Shown here one piece after another: positions 1 through 9,984 of a stretch of DNA of 64,000 bases. The stretch is from positions 43,610,793 through 43,674,792 of the forward strand of contig CM035808.1 in the NCBI GenBank assembly GCA_020466095.1, in the 5' to 3' direction. Below the pieces are notes generated by a model. That model made no database searches. It was not told the DNA's origin and worked only from the letters and a program-made list of their open reading frames with translations. The position numbers and the translations under genes were made by a program. The DNA comes from Chlorops oryzae (taxonomy: Eukaryota > Arthropoda > Insecta > Diptera > Chloropidae). Positions within the stretch are counted from its first letter, which is position 1, and the number at the start of each line of letters is the position of its first letter.

Positions 1-250
1 CAAAAGTATAAAATATAAGGACGGATTTAATGGATCGCGATTACGTGGATCTCTGAGCGGGAGCGGAGCGGAGCGAGAGGGGAGGACTTCATCTCACAAT
101 CATCGTGAGAATGCTTTGCGTGCCTTGATCGCGTGCGTGGAAATCTGTTAAACTGCCGCGAAGAATTTGTTTTTCTCAAAATAATTTATTCAATCTTAGC
201 GTTGCCATATTTTCGCAAACATAAAGAACACATTTTCTTCTCAATGTTAG

Positions 251-2945
251 AAAATACAAAAATAGTGAGAACTACGTTGGAGTCTTCTTGATGCGAACTC
301 CGATGTTATTGGTATTGGATCCGAAAATGGTTCATGACATATTGGTGACGAATTTCAAGAACTTTCATGACAACGATGCAGCAAAGCTCGTAAGCACCGC
401 CGTACAAATATCCCTTCAAATTATTATTTTTTTTTATAATGCTATTAATTGTGAATAGCTCGATGTACGTAAGGACCCACTCATATCCCGGAATCCTTTT
501 CTACTCATCGGACAAGAATGGAAAGAACAGCGAGCACTCATCACTCCCGGAATGAGCGGCACACGCGTTAAGGTTGCCTATTCGATTATGCAGAAAGTTT
601 GTCATGGCTTTTGTGAGTACATAGAACAGGAATCGAAAATAGCTTCCAAAAATGGCATGAATGCGAAGGACGTAAGCTATTAAGAGTAAAATCTATCAAG
701 AATATGAAATTCAGGTTTCTCCTCCTGTAAATTTCCAGCTTGCCTTGCGGTTCACTAGTGAAAATGTCATGGACTCCGTTTTGGGTATAAAAGCCCGAAG
801 CTTCACGGCGAATCCGCTACCGGTTAGTGAAAACGTACGCAGCTTCGCTGAGAATAATACGATTTTTCTCATCTACACGATTATGAGTGGGATTTTTCCG
901 AAAATTCTTAAAGTCTTCAAAGCGAAATTCATACCCAAAAAGGCTGAAAACTTCTTCTTGGAACTTATGAATGTCGCGTTTAAATTGCGTCTGGAGAGTA
1001 AATTGGAACGTCAGGACTTCTTGAATCATTTGTTGAGTCTGAAGAGAAAGAAAGAAGTTAATGATGTGGACATAGCTTCGCATTCAATGACATTCCTAAT
1101 CGACGGGTTGGATACCACTGCCACGGTTATTGCACACTGCCTGTTGTTGGTAAATAACTCAGTAGAAGCTTTTGAGACGAAAGACTGCGGAAGAACTTAC
1201 AATAATAGAAACAAGTAAAGAAGTTTACATCGGCAAAGCCGATTGCACACATACCTTTTCCTCAGCCTAAAATATGTTAAAACGTTACCTTCACAAAAAT
1301 TCCTGCCGTTTTCGTTGTTCTAGCTTGGATATCTATTTATAACTTATCTGTTCTTCGATTTAGCTTCTAAAACTCGAGATTATTATTAAGCACAAAATTT
1401 TCGCGAATGGTGGTCATGGTCAAATTTTAACCGTTAGAGGACATTATTTCTAGCTGCGAAATACTCAATTCAAAATAGTGTAAATCAAGTTTTTGCGAAT
1501 TTCGCGAATGGTGGTCATGGTCAAATTTTAACCTTAAGTGACGACTTTATTTGGCGGCAAAATACACAATCGGAAGAAGCAAAAACAAAATCATTTTTGT
1601 ATACAGATATGAGAATAAGAGAAGGAGTGTTTTTTCTAATGTGTAGGATGATGACCATAGTTATAGCGATGTCGCAATTTTTTTCAACGAAAGCTTAAGT
1701 CTACATGGTAGCTATACACACACCAAATTTCAATAAGCTGGGATGTATAGTAAAAAAGTTATCCAGGAAAAACCTTAAAAATCGTGATTTTTGAAACTTC
1801 TGAACCACTTCCCACGACCCAAGGAGGGACTACTAAAACAATTTTTATGCAGTTTTTCGAATATTTACCTGGTTCATGTCCATGCCGAATTTCAATATGA
1901 TATCTTTCATGGCTTAGGAGTAAATTACGAAAAACTAAAGTGTGACCGACAGACAGACAGACAGACATGGCTAGATCGACTCCTCTTGTCACCCTGATCA
2001 AGAATATATATATATGTCTATATCTATCGCGACTCCTTTGGTATGTTACATACTCCGAGCCAAACTTAATATACCCTTTCCTTCGGAAAAGGTATAAAAA
2101 TATACTTACCTTTACGAATAGGAAAATACATATGTATGCATAGATGAAGCTCTTTTTCTGAAAGACTGCAACTAAAACACGACTGATCGGACGACGATTA
2201 TAACAGCTATAAACTTGTAGCATAGTTTTTGGCTGAAATTTTTTTTTTAAATATTGTATTTCAGTTAGCTCGCGATCCGGCAGTTCAGCAGAGACTTTTC
2301 GAAGAAATTCATCGAAATTTAGATCAGAATGGAGAGCTGACTTTTGAAAAGCTTAACGAGCTGCCTTATCTGGACGCCTGTTTGCATGGTAGGACATGGT
2401 TATGCTAGCTAATCTATTATATTTAAACTGTTTCATTTTAAGAATCGATTCGCATTTTTCCGCCCGGCATATTTGCAATAAAAAGCTGCACAGAGCCTTT
2501 TGAGTTTACGAATAAAGATGGGAAGAAAGTTTGTTTAGATGTTGGTGACTCAATAGTCCTGCCATTTTATTCGTTATGCAAGGATCCACAATATTTTGAA
2601 GATCCAGAAAAATACGATCCAGAGCGTTTTATGCCCGAAAACGGAGGCGTGAAAAAATATCGCGATATGGGATATTTTCTACCATTCAGTGATGGTCCGC
2701 GCATGTGCTTGGGTATGAAGTACAATGTATAACCTGGGATTATTCTATAAAACTTTAATTTTTTTTTCTTGTTTTCAGGCATCCGCTTTGCACTCGTACA
2801 GTCCAAGGCATGCATTTCTTCGGTGATTAAGAATTTTAAGGTCAATGTAAATCCCAAAACGAAACCGAAGAACAAATTAAGTCCAAAAGCGTTTTTAGCA
2901 CTGCAAGATGGTGGTGCTTGGTTGGATTTCGAAAGGAGGTTGTAG
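251..2945 (+). CDS. Cytochrome P450, CYP28-like, 5' partial
   Basis: Microsomal haem monooxygenase of the insect CYP28 family (CYP3 clan), usually linked to xenobiotic metabolism. Exons read 251-389, 459-671, 739-1149, 2265-2388, 2443-2712 and 2779-2945, all with GT-AG borders and consistent phase, giving about 441 residues. Visible landmarks are the I-helix GLDTTA (end of the third exon), the ExxR motif ESIR (start of the fifth), the PERF motif and the haem loop FSDGPRMCLG, whose Cys is the iron ligand. The last intron splits the final Gly of that loop. The reading frame ends in WLDFERRL-stop. The exon with the membrane anchor (about 60 residues) lies upstream of the window. No internal stop or missing key residue was seen. 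Family assignment rests on remembered similarity to fly CYP28 proteins (for example FHDN, SGTRVKVAY, NAKDL); the family is firmer than the subfamily. Confidence 0.9.
1390..2100. repeat. Repeats within the large P450 intron
   Basis: The 1.1 kb intron 1150-2264 contains a direct repeat of about 45 bp (around 1400-1445 and 1496-1541, sharing GCGAATGGTGGTCATGGTC). After it comes a dispersed element ending in (GACA)n and ATGGCTAGATCGACTC, followed by an AT stretch. The second part resembles the elements at 19400-19915 and 62130-62780 (CATG.CC..ACCAAATTTCA, then a GACAGACAGACA run). No coding potential was seen. Confidence 0.55.
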
Positions 2946-3330
2946 AGTACATCTCTTATGGGGGACAATAGTAAGGAATCCTTGACTGTTATTTAATTTT
3001 TTAATCAGGAATCTTGTCTTCCATGTTAACCTAAATATAGAATGATTTTCTATTCAATCCTAAATAACTTAAAAATACAGTGAAATACCCTATGAGTGAA
3101 CACCGCCTATAGAAGGCTTCCTATGTTGATGATTCACCACCCAGTAGTCAGTAGGTCGCCCCCTATATTTGTGACATGCCAAAGTGCCAGTCCTTGATGA
3201 CTAGCCATTTCACCTACCACATGAACCTGAAAGAGTAGATAGGCCTCAGCTCACATTTCCCTATTCGCTGCGTATGATTGTTTTTGCTGTTGTCTGCTTT
3301 TAAGTCGCATTCTGATCATTTGCCCGTCAA

Positions 3331-3404
3331 GCGTTCGATAGCGCAGTGGTTCAAAGTATGACTCGATAGCAGGGAGGGTCGGGGTTCAATCCCTGCGGGC
3401 GGCG
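3331..3404 (+). repeat. tRNA-derived (SINE-head-like) module 1
   Basis: The segment has a pol III A-box-like block (TAGCGCAGTGGTTCAAAGT) and about 40 bp later a B-box-like block (GGGGTTCAATCCC), ending in GGCGGCGAGAA. The two ends cannot form a seven-pair acceptor stem, so it is not a functional tRNA by eye. Best read as a tRNA-derived SINE head or decayed pseudo-tRNA. Confidence 0.5.
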
Positions 3405-3581
3405 AGAATTTTTCCTAAATTTTTTACTTTTTTTATAAATAAGAGTTTTTTTTTTTGTTCTTAGTTCAGTTATTTTGGAAGACAAACATTTGCCCCTAAA
3501 TTTTTAAAATTTTTTTAAAAATTTCCCAAAATCTGAGCAACGCTAATTTCAAGTGAGCATTTTGACCAAGAAATTAAATTC

Positions 3582-3657
3582 GTTCGTTTAGCGTAATGGT
3601 TAAGGCGTTCGCCCAGCGATCTGGTGGTCAGCGGTTCGAGGCTCGGTGGAGGCGAGA
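3582..3657 (+). repeat. tRNA-derived (SINE-head-like) module 2
   Basis: A second tRNA-like module lies 250 bp downstream of the first, with A-box-like TTAGCGTAATGGTTAAGGCG and B-box-like GCGGTTCGAGGCTC, again ending GGAGGCGAGAAAA. A paired acceptor stem is not visible. The shared 3' motif with the first module and with the fragment at 52608-52636 suggests one SINE superfamily. Confidence 0.45.
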
Positions 3658-4464
3658 AAATTTTAAGAGAAGTAAGATAAAAAAGATTTAAAATAAAAAA
3701 TAGATAAACAAAAAAATATAATAATTAATAAAATAAATAAATTTAAAAAAATTCAAAACAAAAAATGAAATTTTTCTTTTTTCTCAGTCGCAGTGCTAGG
3801 CCGTTTTCTTGCCCCTTTTCGCTAGCGAAATGACTGGTTAAAGGTGGCGCATAAAAGGACGACCTGTCCCCGGCAATGAGATCGTAATGTTAAATTCGCC
3901 AGCGTCTTGGATAGGAAAGGGACCGATCCCCGACACCCAGTGACTAGTGAAATCGCTAGTGTTGTGGTGGCTCCGCTGACTACTGGGCAGGGCTGGGCAC
4001 CACTACATTTGAAGCTTTTGCATGTGTGTGTGCTGCCTGCGCTTTACACTGCACTGAAAAAAAAAATGTTTAGGAAACTAAAATTTTTGAAAAAATTTAA
4101 ACTTGAATGCGGCCAAACAGGCAAAGTGGAAAACAAATTATTTCATAAGCAAAGCTATGCAAACCATGCTACGTTAAAAACTTTTCGCTTGCTTTCTCTT
4201 TTTAGAATGTAGCTACAGCCTTTTGTGATTGGTTAATTTTCTCTCACTGACAAATTTTTCGTTCTCTTCTCTGTCGCTGCTTTTTGTATTGCTACACAAG
4301 TTTTTACTCTCACAGCTCCATGGAGCTCTCATGCCCACCCCGGCTGATGAATGCTGATGAAATGATCACAAATTCAATAGCAATTTTTTTTTAAACATGA
4401 AGTTTTCATTTAATCATAATATCCATTCACAAAAAGTAATTTTTATAAAGTGTTTTTTTTTTTA

Positions 4465-5338
4465 TCAACCATTGTTATTATTCCTTTCTAAATTTTTTGT
4501 TGCCCTTAGTTTCTTAATTTTTCTGGCCGTTCCGGAAACCTCGAAACGTGCCGTTCTTTGACTGTGGTTATAAAAATTTAATATCGAATGGAAACTACCT
4601 TCTGGCAAGTACGATGGGAATTCCTCTTCATCGAAATACAAATCCGTAACAGTGTAGTTAAAATCCTTATAAAAAAAAAAATAATCAAGCTGAATGAAAA
4701 TTGTTGAGATTTCTTTCTTTCCTTGAACTCACCGCTTCGAGAGGGCATTTCGGAAGCTTATTGATATGCTGCATTAAAATATTTCGAGCGAATGCGATAA
4801 TTTTGATTTTATTCGTAAAGGCCAAAAACTGGCAGCCATCGATAAGATGATCCAATATTTTGAAGTGTTTACCACTCAAAGAGCGATAGTCGACAATATT
4901 GTGGACATCTATTTTCGATATGGGCTGCTTCAGCATCAGATTACCCATGATATAATTTCGATTGTCCCGTCTCTCGATGTTGCAATTGAATGCTGCTATA
5001 ATTTGTGGAACGTTATGCGAACATTTGACTTTATCGGCTATAATGATGAATTCTCGCTGGAAACAAATTTTTTAAAATTATTTAAAAGAAAATAAAATTC
5101 TCTTGGTGCACGAATTCCTGCACATATTCAACACATGCAAACATGCGGAATCAGTTTGAATTAATTGAGATTTTTATTGTAACTGGTTGAATATGTTTGG
5201 ATTTGTTGAATATTTGCAGGAACTATTGCTATTTCAGCTATTTGATTTTCTACACACTTTTGCAAAAATTCGATTGATGTTAATAGAGAATATAGCTAAA
5301 GAGATGAAAAATATTTGTCCTGCTGTTATTGAAGCCAT
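4465..5338 (-). CDS. Secreted DUF1091-family protein
   Basis: Three exons on the minus strand, 5338-5258, 5056-4733 and 4665-4465, join in phase into 201 residues, the usual DUF1091 length. Exon 1 gives a 27-residue signal peptide (MASITAGQIFFISLAIFSIN then NRIFAK). Exon 2 has family hallmarks: two early cysteines, MGNLMLKQPI, IDGCQFLAF and NKLPKCP. Exon 3 has NYTVTDLYFDEEEFPSYLP and FEVSGTARK. DUF1091 proteins are small secreted proteins, large in number in flies; some relatives (CheB-type) act in chemosensation, but the role of this one is unknown. The exon 1 donor (AAAA then GTGTGT) is weak but the phase fits. Intron 1 is about 200 bp and more than half of it is a palindromic MITE (5114-5223). 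No single open frame covers the gene, so it is easily missed. Confidence 0.85.
5114..5223. mobile_element. Palindromic MITE, copy 1 of 3
   Basis: About 110 bp with inverted ends TTCCTGCACATATTCAACA and its near-complement TGTTGAATATTTGCAGGAA. It sits in intron 1 of the DUF1091 gene. Related copies lie at 12565-12660 and 29103-29211 with the same ends and a similar AT-rich centre (TCAATTGTGCTTTTGATT-like). No coding capacity. Confidence 0.75.
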
Positions 5339-5604
5339 TGCTTAAGCGGTCGAAGATCGCAATGAGTAACGAAAATTTAATGAAAGATAAATATTGCTAG
5401 CGAAATCCATTTGGAAAGCACTTTAATTGATTATTGCTTTCGTGAATTATTTTAATAATTTTCCCTCAATTGGATATAAAACAATTTTCAGCTCAATGGG
5501 TTTAAGTGCTAAGAGCATTTAAATATAGTTTGATTAAAATAGAAACACAAAGCTTTACACTGAGAAAAACACGGGACTCAAAAAACGTAGTAATTTATTA
5601 TGTG

Positions 5605-6019
5605 TACAGTAGAGTCCAGATTATCCGAAAGGGTGTTTCGTATAATGGAAAGTTCGGATAATCGATCTGAAAGCCAAATCAAACAATAATAAAAAAGAAA
5701 ATCGAGAAACCTATGTAAATTATTTACAATCTCATTACTAAAGGGACACCTTGTAGTTGTCCTGTCCCAGTACTTTTTTATCTTCTGACCCTGTTGAACG
5801 TTATTTGGCCCATAATCAACCAATCCACATCAAAAAAGAGTTTGTATCCTAGAAAATTCCGGTTTGAAAGGGTTAATGTTTTGGTTGGAAATAATTTGTG
5901 ATTAATATGGTAATTAAAGCCATAAAGAATGAGTCCGGATAATCGGTAAATCGATATTCGAATATCCGGATATCTGGAAAATCTGCAATCCGGATAATCG
6001 ATGTCCGAGAAAAACAGTG
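5605..6019. mobile_element. Pogo/Tigger-like MITE (CAGTAGAGTCC ends)
   Basis: Begins TACAGTAGAGTCCAGATTAT and is full of GGATAATCG motifs, ending near 6019 with GTCCGAGAAAAACAGTG. The ends and the repeated GGATAATC resemble pogo/Tigger-type elements, and the element is closely related to 17851-18296. It carries no transposase. The right end is approximate. Confidence 0.55.
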
Positions 6020-6720
6020 AAAGAACAGTGAAGTCCGTCACGAAAACACGCTTTGGTATATTTGTGGATAATGTATGTTCTTCCTCTTAGCAAAAAAATT
6101 AGATGCATGGGTGAATGGGTCGAGAAGTTTCAATGTGGACTGCCCAAGTCAAAATCTGCTTTTTTCGGTATCGTTCTTCATGTGGATTTATCTAAATATC
6201 CCTTATGTTGTGCCTCGACTGTTGTTCTCCACAATTTTAAATTGATTTCTAGTGTGGTGGCTAGCGATTTATGTCCATATGTTAAGTGATAACACTGTGT
6301 AGCAAATTATATTACATATATGTTCTAGAATACCTTCCGATCCAAGGGTATTGTTTTTGAGATTTTAGATATTTGTGTCTTCCTGATGGAGTTTTTCGGG
6401 TCAGTTATTGTTACAATTCTTTTCTCCATGTCTAAAGCTAAAACTTTCTTTTTAACAGGAAAATAAAATATCACACGGCTTACGAGGTATAGCTCTAAGT
6501 AATGTGACCATTTCACCCGCTTTTGGCGGGTTTTACCCGCTTTTCCACCCAAAAACCCGCCACCCGCCACCACGATCATTTTCCCGCTTTTCGTTCCTAA
6601 TTTTCTATAGCATGAGTTTTTATTTAATTGATAACAGGAATTTTTTTAAACTGTGCTGACGTAGACATTGAGCATTCAGCATTCTGCATTGCCATTGTGT
6701 CGTAAGCAACTTCAGTTCGT
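6020..6720. other. Intergenic, no gene recognised
   Basis: No gene is supported here. Around 6515-6590 there is a cluster of CCCGCTTTT/CCCGCC motifs; a matching cluster occurs at 8070-8120, beyond the Harbinger-like insertion. This suggests one older repeat was split by that insertion. Confidence 0.4.
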
Positions 6721-6724
6721 TTTA

Positions 6725-7837
6725 GGCTAGGCGCCGACTACTCAATTTTCAGTTGGCCAATTTTAAGTTGGGTGTTTGTGGCACACAGAACTATATGAGA
6801 GCGCGCCGACATTCCAATTTTTAGTTGACCCAATAAAAAATTTGTGTTTTGCCACAAATTTTAAATTGGCAAAGTGTGTTGTGTTACATACGTTCTTATG
6901 GGGCGCCGCACACTACTCATTGTTTGTTGTGTGTCACAACCGCACAAACAGTTCTTATACCTTATTTCGATATGCGATAAAGTACAACAACGAAAACACC
7001 GGCGTTCAGAATCAATAAAACATTAACGCTGGCGTAAACAATCAAAGCCAATGATCGCAAATACTAAGAACATCAGACGATTGGATCGGGCGAGTGAGCG
7101 GCAAGACGAAATGGCCGAAACAGCTAGTCAGCAATTATGTCGCATAAGCTATGCACAAGAAGTTCATCGTCTTAAATACTGACCTGCTCCAATAATAATC
7201 ACAACAACAACACGTAGCAGGCGAAGACTGGAATAAAGCTGACGCTAGAGGTATTAAGCAACAGCAGCACGCAACAACAATGAGTAAGCTGACCTGATCG
7301 GCCTGATATATTTGGAACACGCAACAACAACAATCGAGATGACCCAGAAGAGTGTCGCAACAACCGATATTGCTAGAACAGCAATATCTCTTTATTTAAA
7401 CTGAGATTCGTGCACTGGAGGAGGACTACGATCAGAACCGTGAACCGAAGTATTCAGAAGATCTCAACTTTAACGCACCTACTCACGAGCCAGGACGTTG
7501 AAGTGTGGATCTCCGTGTTAGCTAGGGAATAGCTCATAAAAGTTAGTTAGCCTAAGGATTTAATGTTTACGCCTTAAAGTAAATCAATAAATGCTATATT
7601 CAGCATTAAACGGTTTCGAGTAATTCCTTGCGTTAAGCTACTTGGACGTGCTCCCTAGACGACACAACATGTTCTATAAACACATGGTACCGAGTAACTA
7701 ACAAATAATTATGTAGTTAATTAATAATAAATTAATTGAATTGAAAGTTCCCAATTTTAAATTGTATAGTCGGCGCCCAAGAGCACTTTTCCAACTAAAA
7801 ATTGGCCAACTAAAAATTGAATAGTCGGCGCCTAGCC
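6725..7837. mobile_element. PIF/Harbinger-like non-autonomous element
   Basis: The 1,113 bp element has long imperfect terminal inverted repeats of about 47 bp starting GGCTAGGCGCCGACTA and is flanked on both sides by TTA (6722-6724 and 7838-7840). A 3-bp TWA target duplication with GG-starting ends is the PIF/Harbinger pattern. Shorter copies of the GGCGCCGAC motif recur inside, near 6810, 6900 and 7770. The interior has CAA-rich stretches and no recognisable transposase. Confidence 0.75.
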
Positions 7838-8348
7838 TTAGTGCGCAATTGTGTGAGACATGACTCATGTGAAACAATCGCTACCCAGCCGGAAATTTTC
7901 TCATAAAGGACCAATTCATTAATTATATTTCATAAATACATAATTAATTTCTTATTGATCATTCCAGTTTTAACCTCGTTTTCACAAATTATATTAAAAT
8001 AGCTACATGAAATAAACTGTTTTGTACTATTTTGAGCAACATTTTTTGCGTTATAATCTAATTTTGCTGAGCCCGCCAAACCCGCCAAAACATGCCCGCT
8101 TTTAGCTTCAAAAAACCCGCGAAAATTAATTCTCGGCCGAACGTTTCCAGATCGATTTAAAATTGTCCTGGGGCTTATATACCAATACCAAATATAGAGA
8201 TTTCCTAAATCTATCAAGTACACGCAGTGAAAAAATATCACATACCCAATTATATTTTGCAGGCATTACATATGTAATTGGGTATGATGTAATTATATTT
8301 TCATAATTACGTCTAATTATATTTTTCATTACCTCCAATCAGGGAATG

Positions 8349-8475
8349 AAACCGTTACCCTTACCGTTACCGTTACCCCTTAAATACCAATTCGTTTTGA
8401 TTACCCTTACCCTTACCGTTACCGATATAAATACTTAGCTACCTTTACCGTTACCGATACCCTTATAGCTGTGTT
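8349..8475 (+). repeat. (TTACCG/TTACCC)n tandem array, left
   Basis: Irregular tandem hexamers TTACCG, TTACCC and similar, all in the same polarity. A second block is at 9037-9150. The hexamers resemble telomere-type repeats, but flies lack a telomerase-made repeat, so these are subterminal repeats of the surrounding transposon. Confidence 0.75.
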
Positions 8476-9036
8476 ACCGGAAATATTAAAAAAAAAAAAA
8501 CACACAAAACTAGATTCCCTGCAAGAAGGCTGCCAACATGTGCCCCAAAGTCTATACTGTAATCAATACAGACAAGACAACTAGTCCAAATGTCAGCAGT
8601 ATTTCCAGACGGTGTTGGTAGGAAAATTGTACTGACCCGAGGTGTAATAAATCTCTATTGACCATGTAACGAGGAGTCTAAACATTTCACCTTTGTACTA
8701 GCGTAAGATTAAATCTACATGCTTATAGTACCAACGACAGTACCTACTTGTTCAATAGTTTTTGTCGGAATAGTTTATTTTCAATGACAAGCCTATGTTG
8801 TCTATGAATCCTGCTATTAAACATGTGAATAACGTAGATGCACAGAACGCGAGCGTTTTTTGGAAGCAGTCATCAGTCATTCATATATGCTCTTATAAGG
8901 AATTGCTGAGAAATCTCTTGCAGTTTACACACTTTTCTTCATTATTGAAGTGTTAATATAAAATGCAATTTTAACAGCCTAAAATAAGTATTTCAATTCC
9001 TAAGGGACAATTTTGAAATTCATTCCGTTACAATTA

Positions 9037-9150
9037 CCGGTATATACCGGTAAAAATCTTACCGTTATACAATAAAAATCTTTACCTTTACCGATACCGA
9101 TATTCGTAAATTAATTGTTACCGTTACCGTTACCCTTACCGCTACCGTTA
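9037..9150 (+). repeat. (TTACCG)n tandem array, right
   Basis: Second block of TTACCG-type hexamers (ACCGTTACCGTTACCCTTAC), separated from the left block by about 560 bp of unrelated sequence. It lies just inside the CGGTTTCATT end of the inner element and keeps the same polarity as the left block. Confidence 0.7.
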
Positions 9151-9826
9151 TTCGTTTCGGTTTCATTAAATTTGTGATCCCCGGCAATTTAAAATATATT
9201 CTATATAACATTATAGAAAGGGGCATTCTCCACGATTGGGCGGAATATATTTCACCACGTTATATTCGTTGTCCACCTGCCCCTTGGAGTGCCTAATGAT
9301 TTCGAAAATTCAATCATATATACGATCATTATATACGATTGAAATTATAAACCAATTGAGAAATATAAGAACAAGCTGTAAAATAAATACAATCACATAT
9401 ATAATTGCACCGATGCTTTAAATTGTAAAAGTAATCAGATGTAATTACATGTGTTCAGAACGCAATTACATATATGATAAATTTAAATGCAATTATATAA
9501 GTAAATGAGCACAATTAGTATTTTTAATTTTCTAATTATATTGTAATTGGCTCCAATTAATAATGCAATCGGGGCCAGCCTCCAATTACATATGTAATTG
9601 GTTCCAATTATATTTCGGGCACTTATTTCTCTCCGTGTAGGTACTTTCAGAAATTGCAGTCAAAATTTCGTATTCATTTTACTGGTTACATTATGAAGAG
9701 AGCTGACTGTATTAATTGAAAACTCAATTGCTATTTATATTGCTATCAATGATGAGAGCTACCTATTTAGTCTCCGGTAAACCTTAAAGTCCCCGCATGG
9801 TTCAAGTTTTCATTTTTTTTTTTTTA

Positions 9827-9984
9827 AAGTCGAGTTGTCGGCCTCCATGGCGTGATTGGTTGAGATGCCAACTGACGATGCGAGATGCTTTGGATTCAAC
9901 TCTCAGCTTGGATGTTAATTGTGTCGCTTTTTCTGTTTATGTTCTTCTTTGTTATTCCAGTTTTCGTGGTATCACAATGAGCCG
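9827..9984 (+). mobile_element. tRNA-derived SINE, left part (split by insertion)
   Basis: The A-box-like TGGCGTGATTGGTTGAGATG and B-box-like GGATTCAACTC are followed by a SINE body ending CGTGGTATCACAATG. The same tail occurs at 33740-33830 and 52738-52790. The copy is interrupted at 9984 by the Transib-like element and resumes at 11802-11850 with GCAGCCACACTAACC. Confidence 0.75.

Larger units (their letters stand above)
2946..4464. other. Intergenic region with dispersed repeats
   Basis: No gene is recognised between the P450 stop and the DUF1091 gene. The segment around 3131-3240 shares a block (CAGTAGGTCGCC, then ATATTTGTGACATGCCA, TGCCAGTC and ACTAGCCATT) with 24560-24645, so it is a dispersed repeat. 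Two tRNA-like modules follow (listed separately), then a very AT-rich stretch at 3660-3780. Short open frames at 3907-4212 have no recognisable content. Confidence 0.5.
8218..9642. mobile_element. Composite AT-rich MITE with inner (TTACCG)n element
   Basis: The outer ends look like inverted repeats (TACACGCAGTGAAAAAAT on the left, and ATTTCTCTCCGTGTAG on the right), with many ATTACATATGTAATTG-type palindromes just inside. Between about 8340 and 9180 lies a second element that begins CAGGGAATGAAACCG and ends CGGTTTCATTAAATTTG. It carries the TTACCG tandem arrays. The ends are hAT-like, but no clean target duplication was found. No coding capacity. Confidence 0.5.

Noticed and set aside
1759..2223. 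154-residue minus-strand frame in the P450 intron
   Set aside because: Covers a dispersed repeat with a GACA run; no protein features.
3331..3657. Functional tRNA genes
   Set aside because: A-box and B-box are visible, but no acceptor stem can be paired, so they are better read as SINE heads.
8349..9150. Telomere or centromere repeat
   Set aside because: Short arrays of mixed hexamers lie inside a transposon in a gene-bearing region.
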